A stretch of 64,000 bases of DNA, taken from assembly GCA_950022655.1 (NCBI GenBank), contig OX465587.1:28213716-28277715 (forward strand), given 5' to 3'. How positions within the stretch are numbered: the first letter of the stretch is position 1; each line of letters begins with the position of its first letter. Position numbers and translations under genes: made by a program. Below the pieces are notes generated by a model. That model was not told the origin of the DNA. It did no database searches and was given only the letters and a program-made list of their open reading frames with translations. The DNA comes from Alentia gelatinosa (lineage: Eukaryota > Annelida > Polychaeta > Phyllodocida > Polynoidae). Shown piece after piece: positions 36,609 through 49,828 of the stretch.

Positions 36609-36786
36609 CAGTTGAACCCCGCGTAAGCGGACACCCTCCGTTCCGGGCCAAAGTGCCCGCTTAAGCGGGGAGTCCGCTTACACGGGGTTGAATTAAACAT
36701 CTAATAGAGGGAACCGTTCCGAGCAAAGGTGTCCGTTAACGTGGGGTGTTCGCTTATGCGGGTGTCCGTTAGGCGGGGTTCTACTG
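36609..36786. mobile_element. Pogo/Tigger-like MITE, copy 1
   Basis: The ends are CAGTTGAACCCCGCGTAAGC and the complement ending GGTTCTACTG, flanked by TA on each side. A sister copy is at 57695-57840. TA flanks and CAGTNGAACCCCG ends fit the Tc1/mariner superfamily. Confidence 0.75.
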
Positions 36787-38411
36787 TACCTACCATATAT
36801 TATAACTAGGAGCAAAAAGTATGTTCATCATAGATGAATGAGCATGCAATTATAAATGAATAACAATTAAAAGGTTTGAGTTAAGCGCATGATCCACTAA
36901 GAGTGAGTTAGGGCCGGACGATGACCATGTGGAGGAATTGTGGATGTCGGCCGCCCAAATCGTTCGTCAGCTCAGATCGGGTTGGACAATCTGCTTGGTG
37001 GATAGCAAATCGGCTGGAATCGGCCGGACCCGGCAATTGAAAATCCTGTCGCCCGCATCAGTGCGGTCGTTGCCTCTGGCCGGCCGGCACTGTAAAAACC
37101 AGCCGGCCGGCCGCCGCTGGCCGTCTCTGAGCGTCGATTTGGTGAATCACACGCTTTAGATTTAGCCTATGGATAGTTTTCTGCAACCCACTTGCACCCA
37201 GTCAACTTACCATTTCTTCAACTGCCTTATTAGAGGTGGTTATTACTCTGGGTTATTTCTGTGCTGTATTTTATCAATACTCTCACTGAACTGTTACTAG
37301 TTACATACCATATATAAAAATACACGATTTTGGTCATTCAAAATTAAACATCCGTTTATAGAGAGAAATAAATCTGGAGCGATGTATAGGTGTGTAAAGC
37401 TCACTGGATTGTTATTAGTTACCTACCATATATAAAAGACACTATCTTTGCCATTAGATTCAAAATTAATCATCCGTTTATAAAGAAATATAAATCGGGA
37501 GCGATGTATAGGGGTGCAAAGATGCGGAACCAGTCAAATCTTGATGTAAGGCACAAGTCATATGAGAGCTTTAAAGCAAAGCAAAAGAAAGTGATGATGC
37601 AAAAAATCTAATGGAGTATCTTCTCCAGTGACACTTGGTTTGACAAATTCTAAAAAGTATTACTGCAATACTCTGAGCGATAAAAAGATCGTTCCCGAAC
37701 TGGTTTTTGTTTCCAACAATTTCTTTATTGATGCACAATGGTACAATCCCGTCCACTTGTAAGTGCTGGTTATCATTATATCAAGTAAAGAGGTCAAAAC
37801 GTGTCAGCTTTGCAAGAGGCTGATTTTCCTCTTGACTTTACCTGCCCTTGGTTTGATACCAAATTACAAATCATTATCACCTTCTTGAGCACAATAGTCT
37901 TTCACAATAGAGTTTAAGTTTACCATGATATAAATAGAGATACTAACAAAGAGATAGGTATATGCAGATTCTGTGGTTCAGTCAAAAGTTCAAAGGAAAA
38001 CAAATGGGGCCTCCAGGTAGGCAGAATAGTTATATAGAACACCGGCACCTTTTATTTCAAGTAGTTCTTTTGAGATTTTCTTGAATTCCAGGTTAACCCT
38101 GGAATGATGCCTTGGGGCATCAACTGGCCCAGGGCGAATGATGCTTAGGATTATATTTCATATCATGTAATTAAACATTCACAATAAGAGTTTTAACCAT
38201 TATGTGCCTGTCCCCTAGCGGGATATACTGCCACCAGCACCCGTCCTTAAGGGGGTACCTCAGCCGTAGGCACCCGTCCTGAAAGGGTTAATAGGTATAC
38301 CTCTAGTAATCGGTGATAGGTTGTTCCATGCTTCAAGGTCTATGCTCTGATTGTGACTGCAACTGAGTAGAAACTTGTATATTAAAATGGTGTACTGCTC
38401 TATTGAACATA

Positions 38412-38556
38412 TCCATTTATCTCACTCCCAGTATTTTTCTCCCATAGGCTTAACATTGGGAACTCGTTCTCCATGCCCCTATAAGTATGGCAGTCCGTTC
38501 TCCATCCTCTGTGTCGGCCATTCTTTTAGTGTATACAGGGGTGAGATAAATACACA
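38412..38556 (+). repeat. A module without B hairpin (S4)
   Basis: The ends are TTTATCTCACTCCCAGTATTT and CAGGGGTGAGATAAATAC, with a CCCATAGGCTTAACATTGGG core and GTTCTCCAT twice. Confidence 0.7.
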
Positions 38557-38764
38557 ATATTGTCTAGTTTCAGATACAAGCGGCCGTATATAATAGCATA
38601 AAAAAAGGGAGCATACAATAGCTTTTATCTAGAACCAGCCTATGTTGTATTTATTACCCGCCTTATCCTGACATGTGAGATACCGATATCAGTTCATTTT
38701 AGGTGTGCACTATCTTTTTTCATACGCACTACATTCTATGCATGCCTGTTCCATTCCCCCATCT

Positions 38765-39075
38765 GGGACCTGTTTCACTAGTTTCGTGACATGTCTGTGA
38801 CACTATGTATACAGACATTGGGGTTGTCTAGTTTCGTGACAACACAAGTAGCTGCCCTTAGGTAAAGACAGACCCCAAACATAAGAATTAGACAAATCTA
38901 CACATCATAGACCTGTTTCACTAGTTTCGTGATAAAAGTGTTAGACAGATATGAAAAGCGGCACCAACAGTGCAAGCAAGAAGGGACAAAATGAAGTCTT
39001 ATGTCTAGTTCTTATGAAACCGGACATACCATCTAGACGATCTAGACGTGTCACGAAACTAGTGAAACAGGTCCC
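38765..39075. mobile_element. MITE family 1, copy E
   Basis: The ends are GGGACCTGTTTCACTAG and CTAGTGAAACAGGTCCC. It is in opposite internal orientation to copies A and D. Confidence 0.85.
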
Positions 39076-39327
39076 TGGTGTAGGTATACCCTAAATATAG
39101 ATCGGTGGTTCCTGACTGCAGATTGGTGGCGAATAGTCGGCCAGTGGAAAATACAGACATAGACACCACAAGACCGCTTATTAAGAACACCTTTAGAAGA
39201 GGTCAAAGAAATCTCTCCGACAATATTCATATTTTGTAGCACACGATCCTGGTCCTCACTTGCCTGTTATATCCTAGGTTAGTAACTGTAAAGTATATGT
39301 GCATAGGTATCAAGAAAGAAATTGATG

Positions 39328-39457
39328 AGTGTTTAGTCTGTGTCCCCGTTCCCCATCAAGTTTGAAACTGGGCCGGTATATGAACGAGGCGATGACCGAG
39401 TGTATATTCTGGAGAGCTTCAAACGAGAAGGCAAATAGGGACACTGGTCAAACACGA
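39328..39457. repeat. B-type hairpin, TTTAGTCTGT subfamily
   Basis: The arms are GTGTTTAGTCTGTGTCCCC and GGGACACTGGTCAAACAC. The tip reads ACTCGGTCATCGCCTCGTTCAT on the minus strand. It is the sister of 14540-14665. Confidence 0.65.
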
Positions 39458-39631
39458 ATATGCATCCCTATGGGCTGTGCAACATGATGCCTCCTGGCAT
39501 TCTTGTTGGTGCAGCCAATGGAAAGCCAGGAGGCATCATGCTGTAGTACCCATAGGAATGCCTGGAGGCATCATGCTGCAGTAGCCACATGAATTCCTGC
39601 ATTCTGTTAGTGTCTCCCGTAATTACTTCCC

Positions 39632-40925
39632 GTTACTGCAGCATGATGCCTCCAGGTATATGCCTGTAAAGGTACTGCAGCATGATGCCTCCAGGTATAT
39701 GCCTGTAGGTACTGCAGCATGATGCCTCCAGGTATATGCCTGTAAAGGTACTGCAGCATGATGCCTCCAGGTATATGCCTGTAGGTACTGCAGCACGATG
39801 CCTCCAGGTATATGTCTGTAGGTACTGCAGTATGATGAATCCAAACATCCATGTGGTTACTGCACCGTTAGGCACTCCAGTTGGTACCCCAGCATGATGC
39901 CTCCAGGCATTCCTGTAGGTACTGCAGTATGATGCCCCCAGGCATTCCTGTAGGTACTGCAGCATGATGCCTCCAGGCATTCCTGTAGGTACTGCAGTAT
40001 GATGCCTCCAGGCATTCCTGTAGGTACTGCAGCATGATGCCTCCAGGTATTTCTGTAGGTGCTGCAGTATGATGCCCCCAGGTATTCTTGTGGTTATTGC
40101 AGTATGATGCCTCCAGACATTACTGTGGCTACCCCAGCATGATGCCTCCAGACATTCATGTAGGTACTGCAGTAAAATCTCTCGAGACATTCCTGTAGGT
40201 ACTGCAGTATGATGCCCCCAGGTATTCTTGTGGTTACTGCAGTATGATGCCTCCAGACATTCCTGTAGGTAATGCAGTAAAATCTCTCGAGACATTCCTG
40301 TAGGTACTGCAGTATGATGCCCCCAGGTATTCTTGTGGTTACTGCAGTATGATGCCTCCAGACATTCCTGTAGGTACTGCAGTAAAATCTGTAGCATGAT
40401 GCCTCCGGCTCTAACTCAATCTGGGTAGCACAGCATGAAGACCTTAGGCATTCCCATGGGTTCTGCAGCATGATACTTCTAAGCATTCCTGCAGGTTCTG
40501 TAGCATATGGCCCGGCGTCCACCTACTCCGATATAGCTCCGATTTGGTCTACGATGCACCTTCCGATAAAAAATCAAAATCGCGTCGGTAGATCACCTAA
40601 TATCGGGGCAGTTGACCACGTTTCTACGATTAGACACCGATAAAAACCCCTATACAATGCATGGTGGATTGTCTATGTCTAGACATATGTCTGCGATTTT
40701 GCACCTTCCCGATATGTCTCCGATATTTGGTTTTTGTGTCGGTGCCATATCGGTAGGTCTAAATTTCCATCGTAGTAGGTGGACGCCAGGCCTAATGCCT
40801 CCAGGTATTCCAGTGGCAGCTGCAGCATAATGTCTCCCGGCATTCCCATGCATTGCAACTGTAATATGAAACCTCCAGGCGTTTCTGTGGATACTGCAGC
40901 ATGATGCCTCCTGGGGCATTTCTGG
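39632..40925. repeat. Minisatellite, 35-bp unit, interrupted by a MITE
   Basis: The unit is TACTGCAGCATGATGCCTCCAGGCATTCCTGTAGG with 33-38-bp variants. The array runs 39632-40500 and resumes at 40795-40925, split by the MITE at 40509-40792. Long minus-strand open frames across it are artefacts. Confidence 0.9.
40509..40792. mobile_element. MITE family 2, full copy inside the minisatellite
   Basis: The ends are GGCCCGGCGTCCACCTACT and AGTAGGTGGACGCCAGGCC. The internal half-palindrome has CCGATATNGC and TATCGGNGC motifs. Confidence 0.85.
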
Positions 40926-41724
40926 ACTATTTTGTTGTTCAGCCTGCGAAACGATAGTAGTTTCCCATGTCTTCAGTGTATTGATTTAAATTCAAATATT
41001 CTAAAGTGTGTGAATGGCATAAGTTTATTATTAATTAATACATAATGTCAGTAATGATTGATTCAGTCATAGTACTTTAACCTCACTGCTAGACCCACCC
41101 CATTTTCCACTCTGCACAGGGCGGAGATTACGACCACCCGGAATCTCCGCCTGGTGGATTACCCGGTTTTCTGGGGAGGCGTCACACAGGGTGGTTGATA
41201 ATATAGAAATAAAAATAATAAGTATGACGTATTATATCACATGATGAACCTTCACATTCTGAGTTCACAGGACAATGCATCCGTCCCTTAGAAGTATACA
41301 CAAACACAAGTAGCCATCCCAAAGCTTGTAGTTCTGCATTCAAAGTGTACCTGGGGACCGTTTAATATCAGGAAGGATTCTCTCAGGACTGTCGTATCAT
41401 AGTCTTAGCACTGTCATAGGATGGTCCAAGTTACATACATGTGGATTGTCCTTTCAAAGGACAGGGAAAAGGCCTGAGACTTCATAAGTTTCAACAGGTT
41501 GTTTAATAAATCTGTCATTGTCCTGACCTTGATCCTGAAAACTCTCCTTTGGAAGGACATCTCAATAGGAGTCCTTTCTGAAGCTAGTATCCTAACTGAC
41601 CACTATATGATCAATGTTCTCGCTCGATTAATATCCTTCGGAGGTTCTGACAATTATTTGTAAATAATACATTCATTCGCCATTAAATGATAAGAATAGA
41701 ATCTTGTTAGATAAAAATAAAACA

Positions 41725-41800
41725 ACAAAATTGGAGTTGTGTGGGGTTTAAACCCTTGACCCTCTGATTACCACTGAGTTTAACTTGGCAGCCCCACCAG
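41725..41800 (-). mobile_element. Degenerate tRNA-like SINE head
   Basis: The minus strand reads TTAAACTCAGTGGTAATCAG ... GGGTTTAAACCCCACAC, approximating A and B boxes. Too diverged for a tRNA gene. Confidence 0.3.
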
Positions 41801-44139
41801 CACCTGGGACAAACATATAGAGGGCTTGGATCATGAACTGTCCTTCCAAAGGACTGAGTTCAGGAGAAGGACAATAGAATATGGACAGAATAGAATATGG
41901 ATTTATTTAAAGCAAGAACACTCTCATCCTGGTGATTGTCCTCCCATAAACTCTATCATTGTCCTTATCCTTCTCACTGTCCCCAAATATCAAATGACCC
42001 CCAAACCTCAAAGAGGAATGAACACACTCAATGGTTGACAAGAATGAAGCTGAAAAGTTTTTTGAGCATTTACTTCTGTAATCAATATCCAATGAGAGTA
42101 TAGATGAAGTTTGTTTGTTTGTTTAGGTAGTTTAACATCAAATTTGCTCAATTAGATTTACTTTGGTTTACTTTACTATAATTTGCATATCCTGTTGGAA
42201 TGACAGGGAATGTTGCCTGGTTGATCCAGGCATTTCTCAATTATATATTATCGAAATCTTACATTCCTTGAGGAAGTCAGGAAATTCTCTCTTGCCAGTG
42301 TTATGGAATACACTGCTTCCTTCCTGCTCTTCTTTGTGGCCTGACAATGTAGCGTGCGAAATTTCACTTCCTAGCACCAAATGTTTATATCCTCTTCAAA
42401 TGAGGCATATAATATTATGATTGAACCAGTTTAACAGGTATAAATATGCCCAATAGGAGTTCTTAAAAAGGGACCTGTGACTCACAAAGCCCCCCCCCCC
42501 CCCAACTGAAATCTCTTTTTTCTAAAGATCCATGTCAAAATACTAAAAATGTAATATACTGTATGGCCATAAAACTTGTCAAAAATGGAAATCATATTCC
42601 TATCTGTAAGTGTAGTTAGCAAAAGGCAAAAATGTGGTCAGGTCACTTAGTGACTCTATTTAAGCAGGTGTATTACAGTAGGCTATAGCCATAATCTTAA
42701 GACCAACCATCCCTCCGCTAATAAACAACATAAAGCCACAAGTTTTCACAAGTTAGTCTGAAACAAAGGTCTTGTTTAGGGGCCATTATTAACAGTTGTA
42801 TGCAAAATTTCTGATAAATTTAACGGCCTACCCCCACTCTCCATCCTGTATGTACTACATCAACCTAGGTGCAGCAGGTGATACCTTTATGGATTACCAT
42901 ACAGTATTTGTGATCAGGTGATGCTTGAGGCATCATTTCCCTAGTCCAAGAGGCCCTGACTGTTTAGCGGTGCGGACAGTCAGAGAGCACACCCATAGTG
43001 GTCTAGGCAAACTGGTCGACCAGATTGGTACATCTCAGATCAGCAGCCGTTTTCCTTATAAATATAGGTTGAATCTTTCCGATTTTGTAGTATACAGTTT
43101 CCTATGACAAAATTCTGTAAGATTACTGTGAATTCCTACCTTTGCAATAGTTGTAAATAATAGAACAGCCAGTGTTTGTTAGATCCATGTCAGTGCATTT
43201 TACATGCGGGAGAATTTCCCAAAATAGCAGCTTCAAATGTCCAACACAGGGGACGCCAGGTACCAGTGTATCAAATATGGCCGACATGAGTTAAAAATGG
43301 TGAAATAAGTTTAGAAAAAGTCTCCAAAAAGTGACACAGCAATCAAAACAGGAGTTTTTATCATCAAAAAGGAATTATTATACATCTCTGAAGGTAAGAG
43401 TGCTTGAACATGCACTGCCTTTTAAGGATTACTCAGAACCAAGGAAGTGATTTTCTGTACTATGGGAAAAAAGCGGTTGTGCTCTCTGACTATCCGGCAG
43501 GCAGTCAAAGTTTCTCGGACTACATTTTCCAGGGTCGACAAAGTCATTGGTATTCTTTATAATACAATGGGAAATAATAGATCAACAGAGATGAAACCAT
43601 TACAGAAGATAGGAATGACATAATATTTAGAATTTATAGAAAAACAATATATATATCAAGTATCATATCAGATCACATGATGAAGTTATCATAGTTGGCA
43701 TCATTACTTAATCTTTTATAAATCATAAATCTATTTAACAAAAACACCAATATCTGATGCCACCTGTGGATTAGAAATTCTCGATCAGTGTGCCCAAAAA
43801 GTTTTAATGTGTTTCATCCTAACCAATGATCGGAGTCACTTGAAGTAGGAGAGATTTCACCTTTCAGCAAGGACTAGGGTCCCACCTAGTATCCGTCCAC
43901 TTAAGTTTAGCAATGCCATCATCCTCTAAGAACTTGGGTTATTCTACACACCCTTATTCTTCTCAAAAGTGTTTATAATGTATACACAAGGATAAAAGTC
44001 GGGAATGAAGAAAGAATCTAGAATTAAAAACCCTATATATTTAGAACACTTTTTTTTTTACATAATGGTTGAGTTTCTGTATAGATATATTCTAATTTCC
44101 CTGTTTATTTCTAGTATTTGAAAGAGATACATGTGAAAA

Positions 44140-44505
44140 TAAACGGGAGATCTTCTCTATATTTGGTATGATTATAGGATATCTATCCCTTACTCATGTG
44201 AAAGTTTCATGGTTTAACTCTTAGAGGAAGTGAGTGAATTTACTCAGATGAATGCGGCCAGACTGCTCTCGGAAAAGTGCTGTGACCACAGATATGAGAG
44301 AGTGGACCCTCTCACTAACAGTGACACACCAGTGGGACTAACAGTGACATGTCTTTTGGTTCTGAAACGCGACATACCACTGTTCACCCATGTCTTATGT
44401 ATGAGGTCGCGATCTGTGTTGTCTTAGGACTATTGGAACGCTACCTGCTCTTATTGTGTCGTGGAGACCAACAAGGGTTGTCACAGGACTAGTGAAACAG
44501 GTCCC
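44140..44505. mobile_element. MITE family 1, decayed copy F
   Basis: The right end ACTAGTGAAACAGGTCCC is clear. The left end is lost. The interior matches copy C (TATCCCTTACTCATGT). Confidence 0.6.
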
Positions 44506-44689
44506 AGACCGGAGTTGTATAAAAACTGACAAGTCTAACTTGAGTTTGGTTTAGTATTTATCCTACCCTGTTACTACGCTTTTAAAATACTAAAAGATAA
44601 ATAAAGACTCAACGACCAACCTTAAATGCATGTTGGATATCTATTTGCTACTTGTTATTGTCTGAGCAAGTCGTGGTTCACACAGTGAT

Positions 44690-45160
44690 AAATTTCGCCT
44701 AACTTTCAACTGTATGTAATACAGTTGGGATCTACCGTTATCTAGGAATTTTAATGGATCGCAGGTTAAATTTAAAAGCGCAATTTGAAAAAATATCGAA
44801 AGAATTACAGGTTTAAGTTGTTCAGATTAAGGTAAATTAGCCCCATTTTGCCTGCTACTACCTGTATTTGAGTATGCTGATTTAACTTACTATTTAATGG
44901 AAATGACGAAAATTCAGAAATTGCAGACGATGTTGAATAAAGCACTTCGAACTGCTGTAGGTAGAGTCAAAGCAAAAGATTTTAGTACGACACAACTGCA
45001 TGAATATTGCAAAATAAGACCGCTGGAATTTAGACGTAAATGCCATCTATTATCCGTTATCAAATGGTGGAGCTCAAATTGTACAGTAGGTAAATTAAGA
45101 CAAACGCGAAATTCAGAAAATATTACCCCTAAGTGTACAAGAGAAAAGATATGGAAATAG
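44690..45160 (+). pseudogene. Non-LTR retrotransposon reverse transcriptase, 3' fragment
   Basis: The translation shows YRYLGILMDRRLNLK, then after frame changes KIQKLQTMLNKALRTAVG ... QLHEYCKIRPLEFRRKCHLL. This order (Y-LG-x-L-x-D-x-R-L, then LQ-x-x-N-x-A-LR, then PLE-x-RR) is characteristic of the thumb and C-terminal region of LINE-type reverse transcriptases. Stops and frameshifts separate the pieces and the catalytic region is missing, so it is dead. Confidence 0.65.
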
Positions 45161-45434
45161 TTTTAAAATGCATGTACGACAGGGCCTCTATTGGCAAATT
45201 CTGAACTAAATGGTTATTGCATCGGATGTCGTTGTAGAAGGGCACCTGCCGTTTTGGATTTATATATTAGAAATCTCGACTTCGAACATGATACACTGAT
45301 CTGTGTAAGCTATTCAGATTATAAATATGAATCACAACGACAAATTCCATACACTACGCTAACTGTCGAGAACTGTGACCACTGCTTTTGTCCTGATGGG
45401 AGCAAGTTGGATGTCAGCTGTTCATCAAAGTGTG

Positions 45435-45849
45435 GCCCGGTGTAATGCGAAAATTGATTACCCTGCGAAAAACTTGTCTTATCGACCACTAGTATCTTGT
45501 GCACATGCGCGAACATGCACAGTTTTGAAGTCCACGATTGGAGAGTGAAAAATTCACTGGCACTCGATTAACTAGATTGTCAGTATTTATTGTAATCTCT
45601 TTTAGGAGTTGTGGTGCAATTTGCCGAAATTAAGAACGTCATAACGAACGTAATAACATGATTTTATGCCATTTAAGAGCCTATTATAGGAGAAATAAAA
45701 CAAACTTCCAACTAACTTCTATAGTGTACAACTAGTATGTCCAATAGTCCATGAAATCTGACCGGAGGAGCGTGTCCAGACGCATGTGCGTATAGAGTTG
45801 GCGATAAAACAAGTTTTTGCAGGGTAACCAATTTTCGCATCACACCGGG
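45435..45849. mobile_element. TIR element, GCGCATGCG family, copy 2
   Basis: The inverted ends are about 50 bp: CCCGGTGTAATGCGAAAATT GATTACCCTGC and GCAGGGTAACCAATTTTCGCATCACACCGGG. The interior has CACATGCGCGAACATG and GACGCATGTGCG. Confidence 0.8.
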
Positions 45850-46040
45850 TGATGTAACAAGTAGCAAGGATATCATCACACACATATTAGGTATGTATTA
45901 ATATATCAAAAATCACTACATCAATCTCTGTAGGCCTATACAGATCTGTGTGGGCAACTTAGTTTATTGATATGAACCATAATGTCGAATGGATTTGAAC
46001 TGCAAGCCAACCCGGTAGGATTTTAGGATCTTATGAAGCT

Positions 46041-46620
46041 GCACTGGACCATAGCCATGCACAAATAATGAAATGTATAGCAAATGAATAAGTAAGACTG
46101 TGAGCTGGTCTATGGCAGAAGTATAGGCATATATCCCATATGAAACGTCCTGGTAGCAAGAGAGCTGTATCTAGGCCAGTGTGTCAGCACACAGGACCCA
46201 AGGTGAAGGCCAGTAGGATGGATCATTTGGGCCAGTAAGTCAGCGCCTGCACACCTACTGTCCCACTTAGCCTGGGTCAGTAAGACAGGTCATTTGGGTT
46301 AGTAGGATGGAGTGTTTACAGCAAGCATTTGGGACAACAACCTTGACACTGTAATGCATGCAACCTCAATACCAGTTATATAAGCCAGCTGCACCCATCA
46401 TTCTGGGTTCTTAATCTGGCGTGTGAGAAACCTGTTACTACCTTGTGGATCATAAAAATAAAGAAGCATTTCAAGTACCTCTGTGAGCAGATCTTATCTG
46501 TGAAGGGCAGACGCAGCCAGGAAGAAGTTCTCTACCCACTACATCCTCCATGGACTTGAGCTACAGTATTCCAGTGATAGCTTACTTCAGTATTTGTAAC
46601 ATACTTTTCTCCTACTATTC
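46041..46620. repeat. Local duplication, left copy
   Basis: GCACTGGACCATAGCCA ... GAAGTTCTCTACCCACTACATCCTCCATGGACTTGAG ... TTACTTCAGTATTTGTAACATAC repeats at 46840-47550 with small differences. This copy also has about 200 bp of extra AGTAGGATGG-type sequence. Confidence 0.8.
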
Positions 46621-46839
46621 GTTTCCTCATATCACTGTAGACCAGTGCTGCATGCTGGTCTACAGTCCAGCCCATATGATGGAGAACCCGGGTAAATTAT
46701 ATAAAAATGCCAATTAATCTAGTAAACTCAGCTATAACCTAAACTCTCACAACTATTTGGTAATATGAAAGTAAGACAGGTAAATGTCTTATAATAATTA
46801 AAAGAAAGACATGTGCCTTTCTTTTAAAAAAAAATCCAG

Positions 46840-47550
46840 GGAGAGCACTGGACCAGAGCCAAGCACAATAATGAAATGTATAAAAAATGTGTAAGAAATA
46901 TATAAGTAAGACTGTGAGCTTGTGTATAGCAGAAGTATAGACATATCCCATATGAAATGTCCTGGTGGCAAGAGAACTGTATGTAGGCCAGTGTCAGCAC
47001 ACAGGCACCCAAGGTGAAGGCCAGATCTTAACTGTGAAAGGCAGACGCAGCCAAGAAGTTCTCTACCCACTACAGGGTTCGTACATAGACAGCCCTAAAA
47101 TATTCCAGGCTTTTCCAGGCTCAAATATTTCTTTTCCAGGCACATAACAATGTGAATCAATACCATCTAGCTAGTCAATGAAATATCAAGACAAACAATC
47201 AAAACCATACTATATTATTAGCAAAAGTGATTTTTTCAACTTTTTAACCCAAGTCACTGAAATTTCATAGGCAGTCAGGTACCGCAGTTAAGAAAAGCTA
47301 TTGATGTCCAGAATTTCATAGTCGACAAAAATTGTTTATCTGCAAAACTAAATTTTACAGGCTCTTCCAGGTCTTTCCAGGCTCTCTGTGAGAATTCCAG
47401 GCTTTTCCAGGCCTGGAAAACCCAAAAGCATAATTCCAGACTTTTCCAGGTTTTCCAGGCTCTGTGCGAACCCTGCCACTACATCCTCCATGGACTTAAA
47501 CTCCAGTGATAACTTACTTCAGTATTTGTAGCATACCTCTCTCCTACGAG
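46840..47550. repeat. Local duplication, right copy, containing an insertion
   Basis: It is collinear with the left copy. The insertion at 47073-47475 interrupts the ACCCACTA|CATCC segment. Confidence 0.8.
47073..47475. mobile_element. CAGGGTTCG-type TIR element
   Basis: The ends CAGGGTTCG and CGAACCCTG are flanked by a CCACTA duplication. The left copy of the local duplication keeps the uninterrupted CCCACTACATCC. The interior is rich in TTCCAGGC. The ends resemble hAT elements, but the duplication is 6 bp rather than 8. Confidence 0.75.
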
Positions 47551-47961
47551 ACATATTTTACTCTCAGGCTGGTTTTAAATCATAATTCTGCTGCGAAGCT
47601 TTAGGCAGTGTCTCAGGTCATCCAAGTTTTGACAGTCTCAATAAATGTGGCACGACGGGCATGTTTTGTTTCTTACGAGTGTCAACAAGATGTCAAAATG
47701 GCAACTAATGCAATTATACCTTTATTGTATAATTATTCTTATCATAAAAATGGCATTTGGCTTCATAAATCACTCGTAATATTCTCTATCATGTGAGCAA
47801 ACATACCCTAGTGGCATAAAAATCACTTTATGTCACAGCCTGCCATATAAAATGGTCGATTGCGGTTTTTTTATTAGGGGTAGGATAAAAAAAATCCCCC
47901 CTCTCCTTCCTACCTAGGTTTTAGGGTCAGGTAACTAGAAACACACCTTCTTTTATATTTT

Positions 47962-48482
47962 TGGCATATCAGACAATTTGGTGTGAAAATTAAAACCCAT
48001 GTCATTTTTCTGAAAATTGAATACAATGAGCTCCAAGTATTGTAGAGCAAATATTTGACTTCAAAATTGGGGGTCACCATGCTAGATTTTGATTTAGAGA
48101 TCAATATTATGTTCATTTTATATTAGAATAGAGATTCTAAAAAGTAGTTTTTCACATAGTAAAACCCATGTTATTTTCCTCAACCTTTCACAGAATATAG
48201 TATATGTATAGTGCTACCTATTTAGGTTTTGAAAATCATAGGTCACCAGCCTTGTTTTTGAAAGAATTGAAGAAAACCACATTTTTCATTACATTTCCAA
48301 TATAAATCAAGCAAAGGAAAAAGGGCCAGTTCTACCTATTGAATTAGGTCAAACTAGACAAAACTGAAATTTTTTTCTTTTGAGTTTGGAATATGCCACA
48401 AATTACCAATTTTAATGGATGAATGGGAATATTTAAAAATCACCAAATGTCGCCACCATAAATTGTAGGATATGCCTTTAAA
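47962..48482. mobile_element. 515-bp TIR element family 3, copy 3 (inverted)
   Basis: GGCATATCAGACAATTTGG to GGATATGCCTTTAA. It holds the GGGGGTCACCATGCTAG and CACCAAATGTCGCCACC segments seen in the other copies. Confidence 0.75.
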
Positions 48483-49593
48483 TGATTTTACAGAGACAAT
48501 AGACGTTGATTCGGTGAAGTGGTGATTTTATTCTACAACACAAGTACACATACACAACATCTCTTCCATGACGTCACTTTCCCACCACTCAGCACACACT
48601 TTACTTGTTTCCCGGTTACATTCATGTCCTACACACTAACCATACATCTGTCGGGTCACACAATCAGTCCACCAGGACACTACCAACTAATCGTGTTAAT
48701 CATTTACTGAATTAACTGCCCAACACCTTCATCTCATGAGGCACCATTCAAAGGCTCAGGCCTCCCAGTGCCCCGTTTTTTTTCAATAAAGGTTTTTGAA
48801 ATTAAAATATAGGTTTTTATAGATTTTTCAGGGCCCAAAACATAGGCTTTAATAGGTTTTTAGGGTTAACATATCCAGCATAATAAGGGTCAAAATATAG
48901 AGAATCGCTTATTTTCAGATCTTGATTTCTAAAAAATGTACACAGTACTTAATTGCAGGACGTCAGGATGTTTGGCTCATCAGGTTATACCCAGCAAGCA
49001 TGTATACACGTGTTGAGTTTCCAACAGGCAATCCAGCCTGGCAAGAAGTCACACCAACTGTTGATTCTTAAACACTCTTAAATAAACTGATAATGTGGAT
49101 CTTTTGTCATTTAACAATCTAACTTTGTCTCAAGTTAACCTCTAATATTTCCTGTACACATCAATATGCATGGCAGTGAAAATATAGGTTTTTATGGACT
49201 ATATAGGTTCCTTGGAAAAAATAAAGGCTCAAGAATCAAAATAAAGGTTCTTATAGGTTTTATAGGTTTTAAAGGTTTCACTGGGAGGCCTGAAGACTTC
49301 ATAATTCTTCCAGGTTGTGGTAAAAGTTTACCAATGCATAAACAGATTTCTGTATCATCCAGTCAACATCTTTTCAATTGATAATGTTTGCACGTTGCAG
49401 TATGAAAAATGCACTATGAGTGTGTTTAATATTCTCATTAAACTGAGCCCTGTCCAGAGAAATTAATTAATTATAGGACTTTAATTGCTACTATATATTT
49501 TTTGTTCTGATGATGAAAAGTTGACCAGTTAACAATACGAAAGTCCATGTGGGGCGATAAAACTGTTATACAGTCTTAAAGTCTCTTTCCAAA

Positions 49594-49828
49594 ATATCTC
49601 ACCCCTGGTAACTCGTTCTCCATGGCCCTGCGAGTATTGCAGTCTGTTCTCCATGGTCTGTATCCAGTGTGTCACCCATTTTTTAGTTTGTACAGGGGTG
49701 AGATAAATACAGAAAGCAACTCGTTTTGGTCGTTCTCCAACTCATTTGAATGCTACGTGATATTCACTCGGCTGTCGCCTCGTTCATATCACACCGCATC
49801 AGACTCATGGAGAACGACGACTTTGACG
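49594..49828 (+). repeat. Composite fold-back locus S5 (A 49594-49711, B 49718-49828)
   Basis: The A ends are ATATCTCACCCCTGGTAACTC and CAGGGGTGAGATAAATAC, with GTTCTCCATGG twice. The B arms contain GTCGTTCTCCA and TGGAGAACGAC, so the same GTTCTCCA motif is in both modules. The tip is ATTCACTCGGCTGTCGCCTCGTTC. Confidence 0.8.

Noticed and set aside
36169..36615. 148-codon plus-strand frame in the GC-rich region
   Set aside because: Length is explained by fewer AT-rich stops; no recognisable domain, splice partners or homologous motif. Kept only as a possible promoter region.
39633..40397. 254-codon minus-strand frame with GIMLQYLQECLEAS repeats
   Set aside because: Generated by the 35-bp minisatellite; no unique flanking coding sequence.
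45191..45445. 84-codon frame with several cysteines (CIGCRCRR ... CDHCFCPDG)
   Set aside because: It follows a dead LINE fragment and runs into a TIR element; cysteine spacing fits no zinc-finger pattern I know.
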